Assembly: GCA_025200525.1 (NCBI GenBank) | Contig: CM045761.1 | Span: 64,078,009-64,142,008 of the forward strand | Length of the DNA stretch: 64,000 nt | DNA from: Camellia lanceoleosa | Taxonomy: Eukaryota; Streptophyta; Magnoliopsida; Ericales; Theaceae | Direction: 5' to 3' | Shown here: positions 11,961 to 23,229 of the stretch, in pieces | Layout of the letters: every line of letters begins with the position of its first letter | How positions within the stretch are numbered: the stretch's first letter is position 1 | Position numbers and translations under genes: made by a program | The notes under the pieces: model-generated | Told to the model about the DNA's origin: nothing | Database searches by the model: none | Seen by the model: only the letters and a program-made list of their open reading frames with translations

Positions 11961-12415
11961 ATATAAAATTATTAAAGAAAAGAAAGAAATGATTTTATTC
12001 AATACTTAATTTTTTAGAAATGAAACTAAATTATTATTTGAGATAATTTAAATATATATACTTTTTAACTTTTTATGGAAAGATATATACTATGATAAAA
12101 AAATAATATGATTCAAATAAAACAAAAAATTATTAAAATAGTATATGCTGAACAAGACCTCAGTTGTTTAATCCTATTGATTGATTGATAAAATTTGCAA
12201 GAGTGGAGAGGGTCTATAAATACTAAGGTCAAGTTTGACATCTTCAAAAAAATTTAAAAAGTAAAAAAGTTATTATTCTATTTAAGTCACATCATCTTAT
12301 TTAAGTCACATCACTTCTCTAATACATCACTTCAAACTCAACCCAAATCCAACCCATATTTTATAAAAAGTCAAAAAATACACTTATTTAGTCTTCCCAA
12401 ACTTAGCCTAATATA

Positions 12416-12894
12416 GGGGTTGTTTGTTTCAGCTTTTCATAACCAACTTATGACTTTTAGTTTTGAAAAAGTTATTTTGGACTGTTTGGTTAAACTTATT
12501 TCAAATAATTTCTGATTCTAACAGTTTATTTTAACTCAAAAATTTGATTCGAGAAGTCGCTCATCCTTTCTTCGATTATCGTTTACTGCTAGACATGTTA
12601 ATTTATGGTTATACTCTTAATTTTTTTTATTTTTTTATTTTTTTAAAAATAGAAAAAGACTCAAATGGACTATAGATTATTATTATTATTTTTTATGAGA
12701 AATGTAAACAAACAAAAAATAAAAATTAATTAAAAAAGTTATTTCACAGCTTATTTAACAAACACTACTCAGCAATTTAAATCTATAATCCAACAGCTAC
12801 ACCAAACAGATTAACAACTTTTGATTAAAGTCATAATCTATAATCTGTTAAGCTATAATGTATAAGTTGTTTTAACAGTTACACCAAACGGGGC
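12416..12894. mobile_element. Probable MITE with short inverted ends
   Basis: The left end GGGGTTGTTTGTTTCAGC resembles the reverse complement of the right end, GCCCCGTTTGGTGTAACTG. Both ends are flanked by TATA (12412-12415 and 12895-12898). The interior is AT-rich, with repeated phrases for 'ataatctgttaa'. GGGxCxGTTTGG ends are typical of PIF/Harbinger or hAT MITEs, but the superfamily is not certain. Confidence 0.5.
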
Positions 12895-14014
12895 TATAAT
12901 AATTTATAACTAATTTTCACCAATAAAAAAAAAAAAAAAAAAAGATTCAGCTACATCTAGACTAGAGCCATTATTTTAAATAATTATTCATGCTATTAGG
13001 CTACTTGACTTTGTTGGACAGGGAAAAAAAAATAATAATAATAATAATAATAATAAAATCTTGGCTTTGTTTGGTATCTTATGTGGATATAGGATAACTC
13101 TTTAATGGCAACCAAGAACCAACCTAGTTGGGTCATATCAAATGGGTTGTTTGTAACTTCTTGATATAACTATACTTTGAGCCAACCCTGAACAGCCATC
13201 AGTTTGGGAACAAGTGGTTCACAAGTTGGCGACAGACACACACCCCCATTCCTCTCATGTCTTTTCTTGCACATATCCCACTTAGAATTCTCTTTCTCTT
13301 CCCTCCCACCCCACAAATATTTATTGCCAATTGCAGTTTATGTGGAGACCCATTACTCTCTTTTCCTTTTCTCTTCATGCCGATGGGGTTTTGTTCTTAC
13401 TTATCCATTTTCAACCGCTCAATTTATTTTGAATCTCCCCTTTATTGGAACAATAATATGAAATATTGAAGCATTTCATATATGACTCAACATGTGTTAG
13501 GCCTAATTATTTAGTGGTTTATGTCAACTTTGTGCTCCCTTTGCTAACTTTTTAACAATAAGTTTATTGGCTAAAAATTCATTCTATTATAAAATTTTTT
13601 TTTTTTAAATTTAAGGCTTATTTTGAAACTCCTTAAGCTAATTTGTTAACTAAAATTAAGTTGTTACTTAAATAAGTTAATTTATTTAGTATATTTTTAA
13701 CAATTTTTTTAAGTGGTTAAAATTAGAGTTTTAACATGAAATGACATGCCAAATGGCTTAATTTTTTATTGTATTTTTTTTTTATTTTTATAGCAAAATG
13801 GTCTTATAAGACAACTTATAAATCATTTTAGTATACTCATTACATGCTAAACAGTCAACTTTATAAAATTCAAAAAAGCATTAGAAAACATATCAAAAGT
13901 TCTTTTATTTTTATTTTTTATAGCATTACTTTTTTTATTGTTGACTTATTGTAGACAATAAACTACTTTTTTTTTTTTTTTTTTTGCTGGGCTTTCCTCA
14001 CAGACTGGGGATAC

Positions 14015-14286
14015 TGTTGGACCCGTAAAGATCCATCACGAGTCCCGTTTTGATAATCCAAACCATTCAATGTGTAGAACTCGTCGAGTACTATATGCTT
14101 GTAAAAATTTACGTTGATCGTATATCGATAGCTAACTCATTAGATCAAATTTTTGTCAATCATTTATTTTTTCACCGTTTATTTTTTTGTTATACAAAAT
14201 TAATTTGATCACGTATCTATCGATATCTAAATCAACGTGATGGGATCCCACGAGGCCTGTGGTGGGCTCTCACGAGCCCAACAACA
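14015..14286. mobile_element. Probable MITE with internal inverted repeats
   Basis: The start TGTTGGACCCGT and the reverse complement of the end, TGTTGTTGGGCTCGT, are related. Further in, TTTACGTTGATCGTATATCG on the left pairs with CACGTTGATTTAGATATCG on the complement of the right. The left GATCAAATTTTTGT pairs with GATCAAATTAATTTTGT. There is no coding capacity, and no clear target duplication was found. Confidence 0.5.
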
Positions 14287-14734
14287 CCCTCCAATCTAGT
14301 CACGTACTAGGGAGTAGACACCTTTTTTTTTTTTTTTTAAACTCCTAATTGTATGTTGAGCCAAGTTAAAGATATTATACTCAAGTATATATGACTAGGG
14401 TCCTGTTATGGTGTGCAACCCTTAAAGTTGCACACCATATACAATCAACACAAAGAGTATAAGTATAAGGTGTAAACATAAAACAGAAGGTAAACAGAAA
14501 AGTGTAAATGGGTTGTATACCATGTGCCTTGCACACTTAAGAAAAGTCCATACGACTAATGCACTTCTCTCCGAAAAATGAAAAGGTGGGAATCTAATTA
14601 GTACTACTTGCTATTATTATTAACTTTAGTTTTATTTACTAATAGTCTAAACTAATAATTAATAAATATAAAAAAATAAAAATAATCAATTTATCAAAAA
14701 AAAAAAAAAAATAAAAAAAAAAAATAAATATATT

Positions 14735-14771
<37 letters not shown>

Positions 14772-14874
14772 TTTTGTCTATTTCTTAATATAATATATTC
14801 AATAAAATATTAATAAAATAATAAGTCTCCAAAAGTAACCTATTGAATAATAAACTCCCAAAGGGACCTATTGG

Positions 14875-14912
<38 letters not shown>

Positions 14913-15293
14913 AAATAGATAATAAAGTTGTTTGAAATCAAAACTAATACAATAGTTCAAGATCACCGAGTAATTACACCATGACAAATGATACATTTCC
15001 ATAGTTAGTCCCACTTAGTCACTTAATAAAAACACATAGCAATGAGATATTGAACCCAAAAAAAAAAAAAAAAAAATCATACTTATTTATTTTATATTAA
15101 AAATTTTATTGAAATAACTTGTTATTACTTTATGTATGCAAATTATACCCAAAAAAAAAAAATAATAATAATAAAAAATAAAAAAATCAAGAAGCATGAT
15201 GTCAAATTCCAATTATCCTACCTTCATAACTAAAGTATGGCCCACCATATTTACATTGTCCCAACTCTTTCAGTAGGGCAGAGGGTAGTAGTT

Positions 15294-15633
15294 ACTGGTT
15301 AGGAGGTGACATGAGTGAATGGGAAATGGTTCAGAGTTTTAAATTAAGAGTTTTAAGAATTTTAATGTATATGTATGTTTAGTATGATGTGATATTTTGA
15401 TCTAGTGTTTTATTTTTTATTTTTTATTTTTCAGCTCACTAAAGTTGGTTTAGAGCTCAAATTACTAGTTAGGAGGTGACATAAGTGAAAGGGAAATGAT
15501 TGAGAGTTTTAAATTAAGAGTTTTAAGAATTTTAATGTATATGTATGTTTAATATGATGCCATATTTTGATCTAGTGTTTTATTTTTTATTTTTTATTTT
15601 TCAGCCTACTAAAGTTGGTTTAGAGCTCAAAAT
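15294..15633. repeat. 170-bp tandem duplication
   Basis: Two adjacent copies, each containing AGGAGGTGACAT, GAGTTTTAAATTAAGAG and TAAAGTTGGTTTAGAGCTCA, are exactly 170 bp apart (AGGAGGTGAC at 15301 and 15471). They differ at only a handful of bases, so the duplication is fairly recent. Confidence 0.9.
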
Positions 15634-15815
15634 TTAAAGGATGTTTTATTATTGAAAGTGAAATTAAGAATCCATGTAAAGGTGTCCTTATCTTTCAAAA
15701 GATACCAACGGATGTATTTATTGATCGGCAAAATATAGAGATATGCATAGGATATGATATGATGTGGTGGTGACTTCAACAAAATAATTTAAAGGGGAAT
15801 AAAAATAAATAAAAA

Positions 15816-16084
15816 AACTTAGATTTTTGTAATAAAATAAATTTTAATATTGTCAAATTAAATCATAATTTTTTAATTTATTTTTAATTTAAGCTATTCA
15901 CTTATCTTCATCAAATAAAATTGAAAAAAAAAATTTAGTCATTAAACTCAATATAAGTATATATAAAATGTTCTTTTTCGATAAATTTAAAAATAGACAA
16001 ATAATTTAATTTTGAAAGTAAATTAAAAAATTTGAATTGACATTAACAAAATTGAAAGTTAAGATTTATTTTCTTATAAAAGTT
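15816..16084. mobile_element. Candidate fold-back element
   Basis: AACTTAGATTTTTGTAATAA and the following 60 bases on the left resemble the reverse complement of the right side (AACTTTTATAAGAAAATAAA ...). Both run into ATTTTTTAATTTA. The sequence is very AT-rich, so chance similarity contributes; called with caution. Confidence 0.4.
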
Positions 16085-16449
16085 AAACTCTATATTTTTT
16101 TTTTTTAATTTTCTCTAATATATATTTTGTATAATAATAATAAAATAAGTAAATAAAATATGGAATGGAGACTGGTCACAACACGTCAACAAAAGAAATA
16201 ATTGATTGATCTTAGAACATCACTACAGGATGTCTAAGTTGATAAAAATAATAAAACCTGCAAATTTATATTAAATATTAAATAATTTAAAAAATAATAA
16301 ATATTACTAATATGGGACATGAAAATTTTACCGTCAACAGACTCCAAACGCAGCAATATCTTTACAGAGTCCAGACAATCGCATCATGTGCGCGCACATC
16401 GCGACGAACATTTCGCATCTCTTCGCCAGCCTTTCCTATTTCCGTGTTA

Positions 16450-16839
16450 GGAGTCATTGTTGTGTGATTTACACAATCGTGACTATTGTGCAATTTATGA
16501 AAATTATTTCAGATTTTATTTTTATTATTTTGAATTGTTTAATTTTTAAAGAATATTGAGTATAATATATTTGTAAAAAATTAAATTAATTGAATATCGA
16601 TAAACCATTCATCAACTTGAATTTATATAGATAAAAAATAAATATATAAGTATTAAACTGAATATAAATATGAGTTGATAAATAATTTATCGATATTCAA
16701 TCAATTTAATTTTATACAAGTATGTTCTAATCGATATTTTTTAAAAATTAAACTATTCGGATAATAAAAATAAAATATGAAATAATTCTCATCAATTGCA
16801 CAACAATCACTGTTGTGTAAGCAGCACAGCAATGACTCC
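16450..16839. mobile_element. Long-hairpin fold-back MITE (two arms of about 175 bp)
   Basis: The left arm starts GGAGTCATTGTTGTGTG and the reverse complement of the right arm starts GGAGTCATTGCTGTGCTG. The arms align almost continuously for about 175 bp, including TTGTGCAATT, ATTTTATTTTTATTAT, AATTGAATATCGATAAA and ATCAAC, leaving a loop of only about 40 bp. There is no ORF and no clear target duplication. It lies 1.45 kb upstream of the kinase start. Confidence 0.8.
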
Positions 16840-18060
16840 AACTCCCGTCCTCCCTCACTCTGTTGTTGCTACGTGGACCTACTATATTTTGCCATGTCAG
16901 CATGAAAGTGGGTCCCATGTTTAGTTCTCACAGCAGAACGTTGTCTCCCCTCTCCATTGGTGAGTGGACTAAATTCTGGCCTTTTTTCGGACCACACCAC
17001 CTCCACCTCTGCTTTTTGTCTATGCATTCATAAAAACACTAAATTATTTAAAATTTTAAATTAAAAGTACATATGCTGTTACATTATAAATTAATTTTAA
17101 ATTTTGTATAATAAAAATAATTTTTTGTGTAATAATATTTTAGTAGTGGTATTTACTTTTCTGTGCATTATTTATTATTAATCAATGATACTGCATGTGT
17201 TACATATTACTTTTACTAAAGTAACCACTCAAATTGGTATTTGACTAGCTTTTGGAGTTTAAAAAATAAACTAATTAACTAAAGATAAACTTGCATAAAG
17301 ATTAATGCTGAAAAAATTGAACTGCAATACAGACCATGAAAAAACACAACAAATTTCGTCACCAAAGCATTACTGGGTGACAAATTTCATCACCAAAGCA
17401 TTACTTGCTGGTCTAAGGTCTACCTTTGAAAAATAAAAATAAAAAACTTGGTGACAAGTTTCAAGACAACAAATTCCTTTGTTTCTAGACTTGCTCAAAA
17501 AAATTTAGTTTGTTTTGATATATTTCTTTTTTAAAAAAACAAAAACTATTTTTACCACTTTCAAAAGTAAATAAAGTGAATTTTTTTTATGAGAAATAGA
17601 TTTACTAAATGAGTTAAGATTTTTTTTTAACAATATATATATATATTTATTCATTAAACTAACTTTTAAGCAACTAACATGAAACCTTTCCTTTAATATT
17701 ACATTTAAATGTTTAATATTTTGAAACACTATATATGGTTATGTATCAACTTAATAATAAATTACATGTGATCATGTATTAAACAAAAAAAAATATATAT
17801 AATATAATCTCATAGTATTTAAGCAAACACATAATCATATAACCACATCTTATTGGCCAACAATGGGCCAAAATTCCCTAACACGCCTAATAATTTTAGT
17901 TTAGACAGCATGTTTCAATGCTAACCAATTCATGAAGCAGTCAATTCTCACTACTAGTTAAAAAAATAAAAAAAACACACAAAAGCAGCATAAAGTAGAA
18001 CAACGGTGGAGATCTACCCATCACCACCAGGATAAGGATAAACCTGGTATCATATCCTCT

Positions 18061-18289
18061 TTTACGTCAACTAGTTCACCACTCAAAACACCACACACCC
18101 ACACTCTCTACGCGTCCACGTCACCAAACGCTTTTCTGGATAATTTCCAATCAATTTCACAATCACACAAACACAAACACAAAACACAATCACAATCGCA
18201 CAATATATATAGAACCCACTCGGACCCCCTAAGCTAAGGCCACCCCAAAACTAAAAGTACAGTGTTCCTCAAAATTCTCAGTTTCGGAG
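18061..18289 (+). promoter_or_regulatory. Core promoter and 5' leader of the kinase gene
   Basis: A TATATATA box lies at 18204-18211, 79 bp upstream of the ATG, leaving an expected leader of about 50 nt. Two ACGT-core sites are upstream: TTTACGTCAA at 18061-18070 and CCACGTCACC at 18116-18125. Such ACGT elements are bound by bZIP factors in ABA- and stress-responsive plant promoters, which would fit the ABA-linked MAPKKK17/18 group. The sites are seen; the regulation is inferred. Confidence 0.6.
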
Positions 18290-19984
18290 ATGGCAAAAGT
18301 GAACAGACAATCAAACTGGGTCCGAGGGAATTGCATAGGCCGAGGATCATATGGTACTGTGAATATGGCGGTCGACAAATCAAACGGTCAGGTTTTCGCG
18401 GTGAAGTCTGTCGATCGGAGGTCAGATTTCGACACTCAATTGGAGGCTTTAGAGAATGAAATTCGGATTCTCCGATCGCTTTCCTCACCGTGGTTGGTGG
18501 AGTACCTAGGCGATGACACCACGTTGGAGAACAATGGCACGACGTCGTTTCGAAACCTCCACTTGGAGTACTTGCCAGGTGGCACCGTCGCTGACCTGGC
18601 AAAACATTCCGGCAATGACGTGGACGAGAACACTGTGAGATCGTCCACGTGGTGCATCGTCGCTGCTCTGAAGTACGTGCACTCGAAGGGCATTGTTCAT
18701 TGCGATATCAAGGGCAAGAACGTGTTAGCGGGACCCATTCCTGGCGTCGCGAAGCTAGCCGATTTCGGGTCCGCGGCGGAGTTCGACGGCGCCTCCGTGT
18801 CGCCGCTGAGTGGAAGCCCGCTGTGGATGGCGCCAGAGGTGCTTCGCCGGGAATACCAAGGCCCGGAGTCCGACGTGTGGTCTTTGGGGTGCACGGTGAT
18901 CGAGATGGTCACCGGGAAGCCGGCATGGGAGGATCGGGGCGGCCACACGCTGTGTCGAATCGGTTACTCGGACGAGTTGCCGGAGATTCCGACTCAGTTG
19001 TCGGAACTCGGTCGGGATTTCGTCGATAAGTGTTTGCGAAGAAACAGAGCAGAGCGGTTGAGCTGCGATCAGCTGTTGAACCATCCATTTATATCATCAT
19101 CAGCACCGTTAAATTTGATTACTCATTCATCGCCACGTTGCGTGCTCGATTGGGTGAATTCAGAGTTTTCAGAAAAAGACGATGAATTTGATGAAGAAGA
19201 AGAAGAAGAGGAATCGAGCTTGGCTTGGGAATTACAGACTCGGTGCAGACAGAGAATCGGAAAATTAGAATCGAATTCGGGGGCAATTTGGGAATCTGAT
19301 GGTTGGGTGATGGTAAGGAATTTGATCAGTGACAGAGCAGCCGAAGAAGAAGAAGAAGAAGAAGAAGAAGAAGAAGGGGGGTCAAGTTCGGAATATCCGA
19401 ATTCTATGACGATAGAAGAGGAAATGGAATATTCCGATTCGATACAAATTGAAATGACAAATTTGGAATCTTTCGACACTGATACTGACAGTGGCGGTGG
19501 CGGTGGCGGTTTTGCGGTGGTGGTGGAGCGGGCTGTAGATGGCAGTGATAGGTGGCGAGGGTGGAATTGGACGGTGGACACTAGACTTCAGGACTTTACA
19601 GTTGGTGTAAATTATTTTTTATTTATAAATTTATTATTATATTTCAAAACACTCATTTGTATCGCATTGAGGTTTATAATGCTTATTATTTACATTTTAT
19701 TTGAGATTTCAATCTTTTCACGTGAGATCAAGTTTCTCCAAACTCTAACTGTATATTCTTTCTTCAATTATTTAATTTGTTACTTAGAATCTTACCAAAA
19801 TCTGACAATCAATTGGGTGTCATCTCCCCCAAAATTTTCTGTTGCTTATTTATTTGATTTATCTTACATTGCAAGAATATATAGTTGTTTTGGTCCAAAC
19901 TTTGTGAGACTTTGGGATATCATTAAGAATGTTTTTCGCTCATTTGGATCCCTTTTATTTATACCAATTTTTAAGCAATTTTAA
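18290..19984 (+). CDS. MAPKKK, MEKK subfamily (MAPKKK17/18/20-like) protein kinase
   Basis: This is a single open frame beginning MAKVNRQSNWVRGNCIGRG. The kinase domain spans residues about 10-268: Gly-rich loop GRGSYGTV (17-24), ATP-lysine AVK (Lys39), alpha-C Glu near 57, catalytic loop VHCDIKGKN with Asp139 and Asn144, DFG at 158-160, and MAPE at 180-183. The HCD instead of HRD and the PGGTVADL segment are usual for plant MEKK-type MAPKKKs, which phosphorylate MAPKKs in stress and ABA signalling. Residues about 280-430 are acidic with poly-Glu tracts. From about residue 437 the frame enters AT-rich DNA coding a hydrophobic tail unlike the family, so the real protein probably ends near 19610 or an intron starts at GTGTAA (19606). 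Its relatives are mostly intronless and 340-450 residues long. Confidence 0.88.
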   Translation: MAKVNRQSNWVRGNCIGRGSYGTVNMAVDKSNGQVFAVKSVDRRSDFDTQLEALENEIRILRSLSSPWLVEYLGDDTTLENNGTTSFRNLHLEYLPGGTVADLAKHSGNDVDENTVRSSTWCIVAALKYVHSKGIVHCDIKGKNVLAGPIPGVAKLADFGSAAEFDGASVSPLSGSPLWMAPEVLRREYQGPESDVWSLGCTVIEMVTGKPAWEDRGGHTLCRIGYSDELPEIPTQLSELGRDFVDKCLRRNRAERLSCDQLLNHPFISSSAPLNLITHSSPRCVLDWVNSEFSEKDDEFDEEEEEEESSLAWELQTRCRQRIGKLESNSGAIWESDGWVMVRNLISDRAAEEEEEEEEEEEGGSSSEYPNSMTIEEEMEYSDSIQIEMTNLESFDTDTDSGGGGGGFAVVVERAVDGSDRWRGWNWTVDTRLQDFTVGVNYFLFINLLLYFKTLICIALRFIMLIIYILFEISIFSREIKFLQTLTVYSFFNYLICYLESYQNLTINWVSSPPKFSVAYLFDLSYIARIYSCFGPNFVRLWDIIKNVFRSFGSLLFIPIFKQF

Positions 19985-20224
19985 TTATTTTATTAGGATT
20001 TTTTTATTATCTTGTTTTTTAATTTTTACATTTTAAAGATTATTAACCCTAACTTCTTACCTTTTTTGCCAAATGATAAAATTAGAACTTGATAAATAAA
20101 AAGTAGATTAAGAAACTAGAAGGAAAATAAAAATAAAAATAAAAGGTTGGATCCAATCCAACCCAAAAAAAAAAATTGTTGAAATTTTCATTTGCAATTT
20201 CTGTGTGACACTACAAGAAAAGGA

Positions 20225-20575
20225 GGCAAAAAACACGGAAGCTTTTGCGACGGCTCGTTTTCTGTCGCAAAAAATGACCTTTTGCGACGGCAGATTAACC
20301 CGTTGCTAAAAAAAGTCTTTAGCGACGGCAGTTTTACCGTCGGCAATAAACTATACGGGGAGTGTCATAATACGGGAGTATTAGCGACGGCGTTTTTCAC
20401 CGTCACAAAAAAACAAATTTTTTGAGACGGCAGAATGTTGCTGTCGCAAATAGTTAGTCATTTGCGACGGCAAATGTCTGTCGCAAAAAAATTTTTTATC
20501 AAAACGGCGCCGGTTTTAGCAATACGTATTTACCATTTGTGACAGTTTAAAATTTACCGTCACAAAAAAAGTAAT
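20225..20575. repeat. Left subterminal repeat array of the CACTA element
   Basis: About twelve copies of TTTGCGACGGC or its complement (GCCGTCGCAAA, with variants AGCGACGGC and CCGTCACAAA) lie in both orientations, some forming short hairpins. In En/Spm such subterminal motifs bind the TNPA/TNP1 protein and act with the terminal CACTA during excision. Confidence 0.9.
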
Positions 20576-23229
20576 AACAAAACTTTTGCCCCGCTCTCCG
20601 CAATTTTTGGCGCTCGGTCATTTCGATAGAAATCCCTAATTCTTTGAAATCCCTAAATCTATGAAGTCCCTCAAACTTTGAATCATTTGGATCGAAATCC
20701 CTAAATCTTCGACTTTGCCTATCAGCCTCCGCCAGCCATCTTCGACCCAGCTTTCAGAGCTTCTTCTCCGGCGAAGTTCTTCGGCTTCGGCGACCCCTCC
20801 AATCGAACCTCTCTCTACATGCTCAAAACCACAGTTCTTGGAAGCTTCGAAAATCGAAGCAATGGTGCTTCTGTTGAATCTTCTCTGAGGACTCAAATTA
20901 AACTTCAACTTCAACTTCAACTTCATTCAACTTCACTTCGTGGAAAGACTAGTATCTAACTATTACCTTCTTCTTATTATTATTTTTTTTCCCCTGTACA
21001 AATTCAAGGTCAAAACATAGGAACAAGTTTAGGGAATTGCTAGTTTTTGGTTTTTGTTAGTCTATATGCTCTTTGCATAGCTTTGCATTCTTTGAGGGTT
21101 TTGGTCTCTGTCCCTTTTAGCAAACAATCACAATACATACTTAGAATTATAAGAGTGTGATTGAGATTTAATCTATGTATGGATTTGCAATATATCATTT
21201 AAATTTCAACCTTTCACTTATTTTTTGGTCAATTCTTTAATACCCAATTCTGAGTATTTAGCATTTTCCTTTAATAAATTTCCCACCTCAGGTTTGGTTA
21301 ATTTTTTATTTTTTATTTTAGTGAATCACTCTATCTAGTTGACTGAATAGATTACATGGTGTGTGCCATCTGGACTTGAATTTCTACCCATTCCATGTTA
21401 GGTATTCAGAAAACATAGGTGCGCATGGAATTTGTGTATAGAAAAATATTTAAAAATTGTGTGTGGTTCATATTTAATTTATGCATTGTGGAACTCAAAT
21501 ATAAGATGAATTTGAGTGGCATAATAAATTTTTTGTTATATTTTTAGATGAGTTTTGTGTACCTGGCATGGTTAAGTACATAGTTGAAAAATAATACAAT
21601 AAGTACTGATAGATTGTATTTAGATTTTAAGTTTATGAAGAGATTTATAAATAAAAAATAGAAAAATAAGAGAATAAACGAAGGCTCTATTTGTTTTAAA
21701 ATAAAATGTTTTATTGACAAATATTTTACATGTAATTTGTTCACATTCTCAAAATAGAGGTTGAACTCATTTTTTTTTATTACCTGTTTTTTATATCATA
21801 TCATCATTACCTCTTCATGATCCCTTATTGATATGAAGAGAAGATGAAGCTCACTGTATATTAACCTTGTTGTATACAAAAGTATGCTTTTCTATTATCA
21901 CAAATTTTCAACTACTGCTAAGACAAGGTTCAGTCCTTGTATTGGGAAAACACCTACTTTAAATTCACTCTCTTGTGTTCCAATGTTGCCAATCAATGAC
22001 TGTAATGAAGTTAAATCTTTAATAGACAATTCTACAAAACACAATACATATGTATATACATAATATTGGCAAATGCTATATAATTGGTTGAGTATAAATA
22101 TTGATTTACATTAAACTTATGCTCTGTTTGGTTCACTAATAAAATAAAGTGGAATTTACATGTAACTCATTTCTGGTGCATTTATGAGACATTCATTGGA
22201 AGACCATTGACTACATTCCTTGATTTGAGATCATCAGCTTTTGATCATCAGATTACTGCCCATTGGTTTTTAGGTTAGCTACAAGTTACATATACTTCCA
22301 TCGTACTTTTTTAAGTTCATTTGCATGTGTCCATGTTTCTCTGTTGGTATTGAAGACATTAAAACTCAAGAAGATTCAATCTTCTTGAGTTGAGCTACAT
22401 GATTTTCTCTATTGGTCTTGAAGACATTAAAGGCCATCTGTAATATCTGTGTATTATTTAAGTTCGTTTCAAAGGCCTGTATCACTGGTCCCATTCTACT
22501 TCTGTCCCTGCTGCTTACCCACCAAATCAACAGGAAAACACACAAAAAAATTGAGAGGGAACCTTGAAATGTCTTAAATGAAAACTACCACAAACAATTT
22601 ATATGGATGTTAGCCTCTAGGGACCTTCCTTCTATATTTAATTCAGGAAAGTTTGTTATATTTGTCTTGCTTTTATTTATAAATCATTATCCAAACAGGC
22701 CACTAAAAGAAACATTTGTCTAGCATAGTCCAACCCAAGTCTATTTCATGCACACAATAGATGCATCATGCTAGAAATGAGTTGTCCCACCCTAATATCT
22801 ACAGTAGGTTTGATAATATTTGTCTTCACAAGGCCCAAATGATAAATTGTCTCTCGTTATGGATTGGAATTATATAAAATTTGTTCTATTAAACTTGTCA
22901 GATTTATTATATTTTTTTAAAACATGAAATATTATTGTATTTATTCTAAAATTGATTAAAATACTTAATTGACTAAGCATAAAAGAAAGCATTATGTAAT
23001 AGGTAGTTTCAGAACCTAATAAAAAAAAAAATGAGTTAATATTTTTTTCCTTAATTGATATTCATATTCTGTCTCAAATCAATTCATTTTAGATCCTTAA
23101 AATTTAATGAATCGCTATATTCATTGCTATGGAATGGAAGTGTACAACTTGTTTTGAGAGATGAGGGTGTAATATGTAGGTATTATATTTAGAGTTACTT
23201 TGATGAGATATTTTTGTGGATGTGTACAG
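20576..23229 (+). other. CACTA 5' region: candidate leader exon and intron
   Basis: 20590-20940 is less AT-rich than its surroundings, with TCTCCGGCGAAG and 'cttcaacttcaactt' repeats, and looks like a leader exon. After it comes AT-rich sequence without ORFs up to TGTGTACAG at 23221-23229, a plausible splice acceptor directly before the TNP2 ATG. No other gene was recognised. Confidence 0.45.

Larger units (their letters stand above)
8092..18060. other. AT-rich intergenic region without recognisable genes
   Basis: No ORF longer than 85 codons has protein-like composition, and no tRNA or rRNA was recognised. It holds simple repeats: (GT)n at 8193-8221, (AT)n near 8455, 8796, 11161 and 14880, (AAT)n near 13031, and long A-runs at 14698-14766. 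It also holds GTGGTG-rich DNA at 10350-10500 and the inverted-repeat elements listed separately. A further weak inverted-repeat candidate lies at 12231-12410 (AAGTTTG near both ends). A 13-bp perfect hairpin (TATGGTGTGCAAC with its complement) is at 14409-14441. Confidence 0.6.

Noticed and set aside
13204..13469. Overlapping ORFs of 85 and 70 codons
   Set aside because: Two frames of the same AT-rich stretch, no domain, no start or splice context; chance frames.
19123..19581. 152-codon minus-strand ORF rich in Ser
   Set aside because: It is the reverse complement of the poly-Glu and Gly coding part of the kinase.
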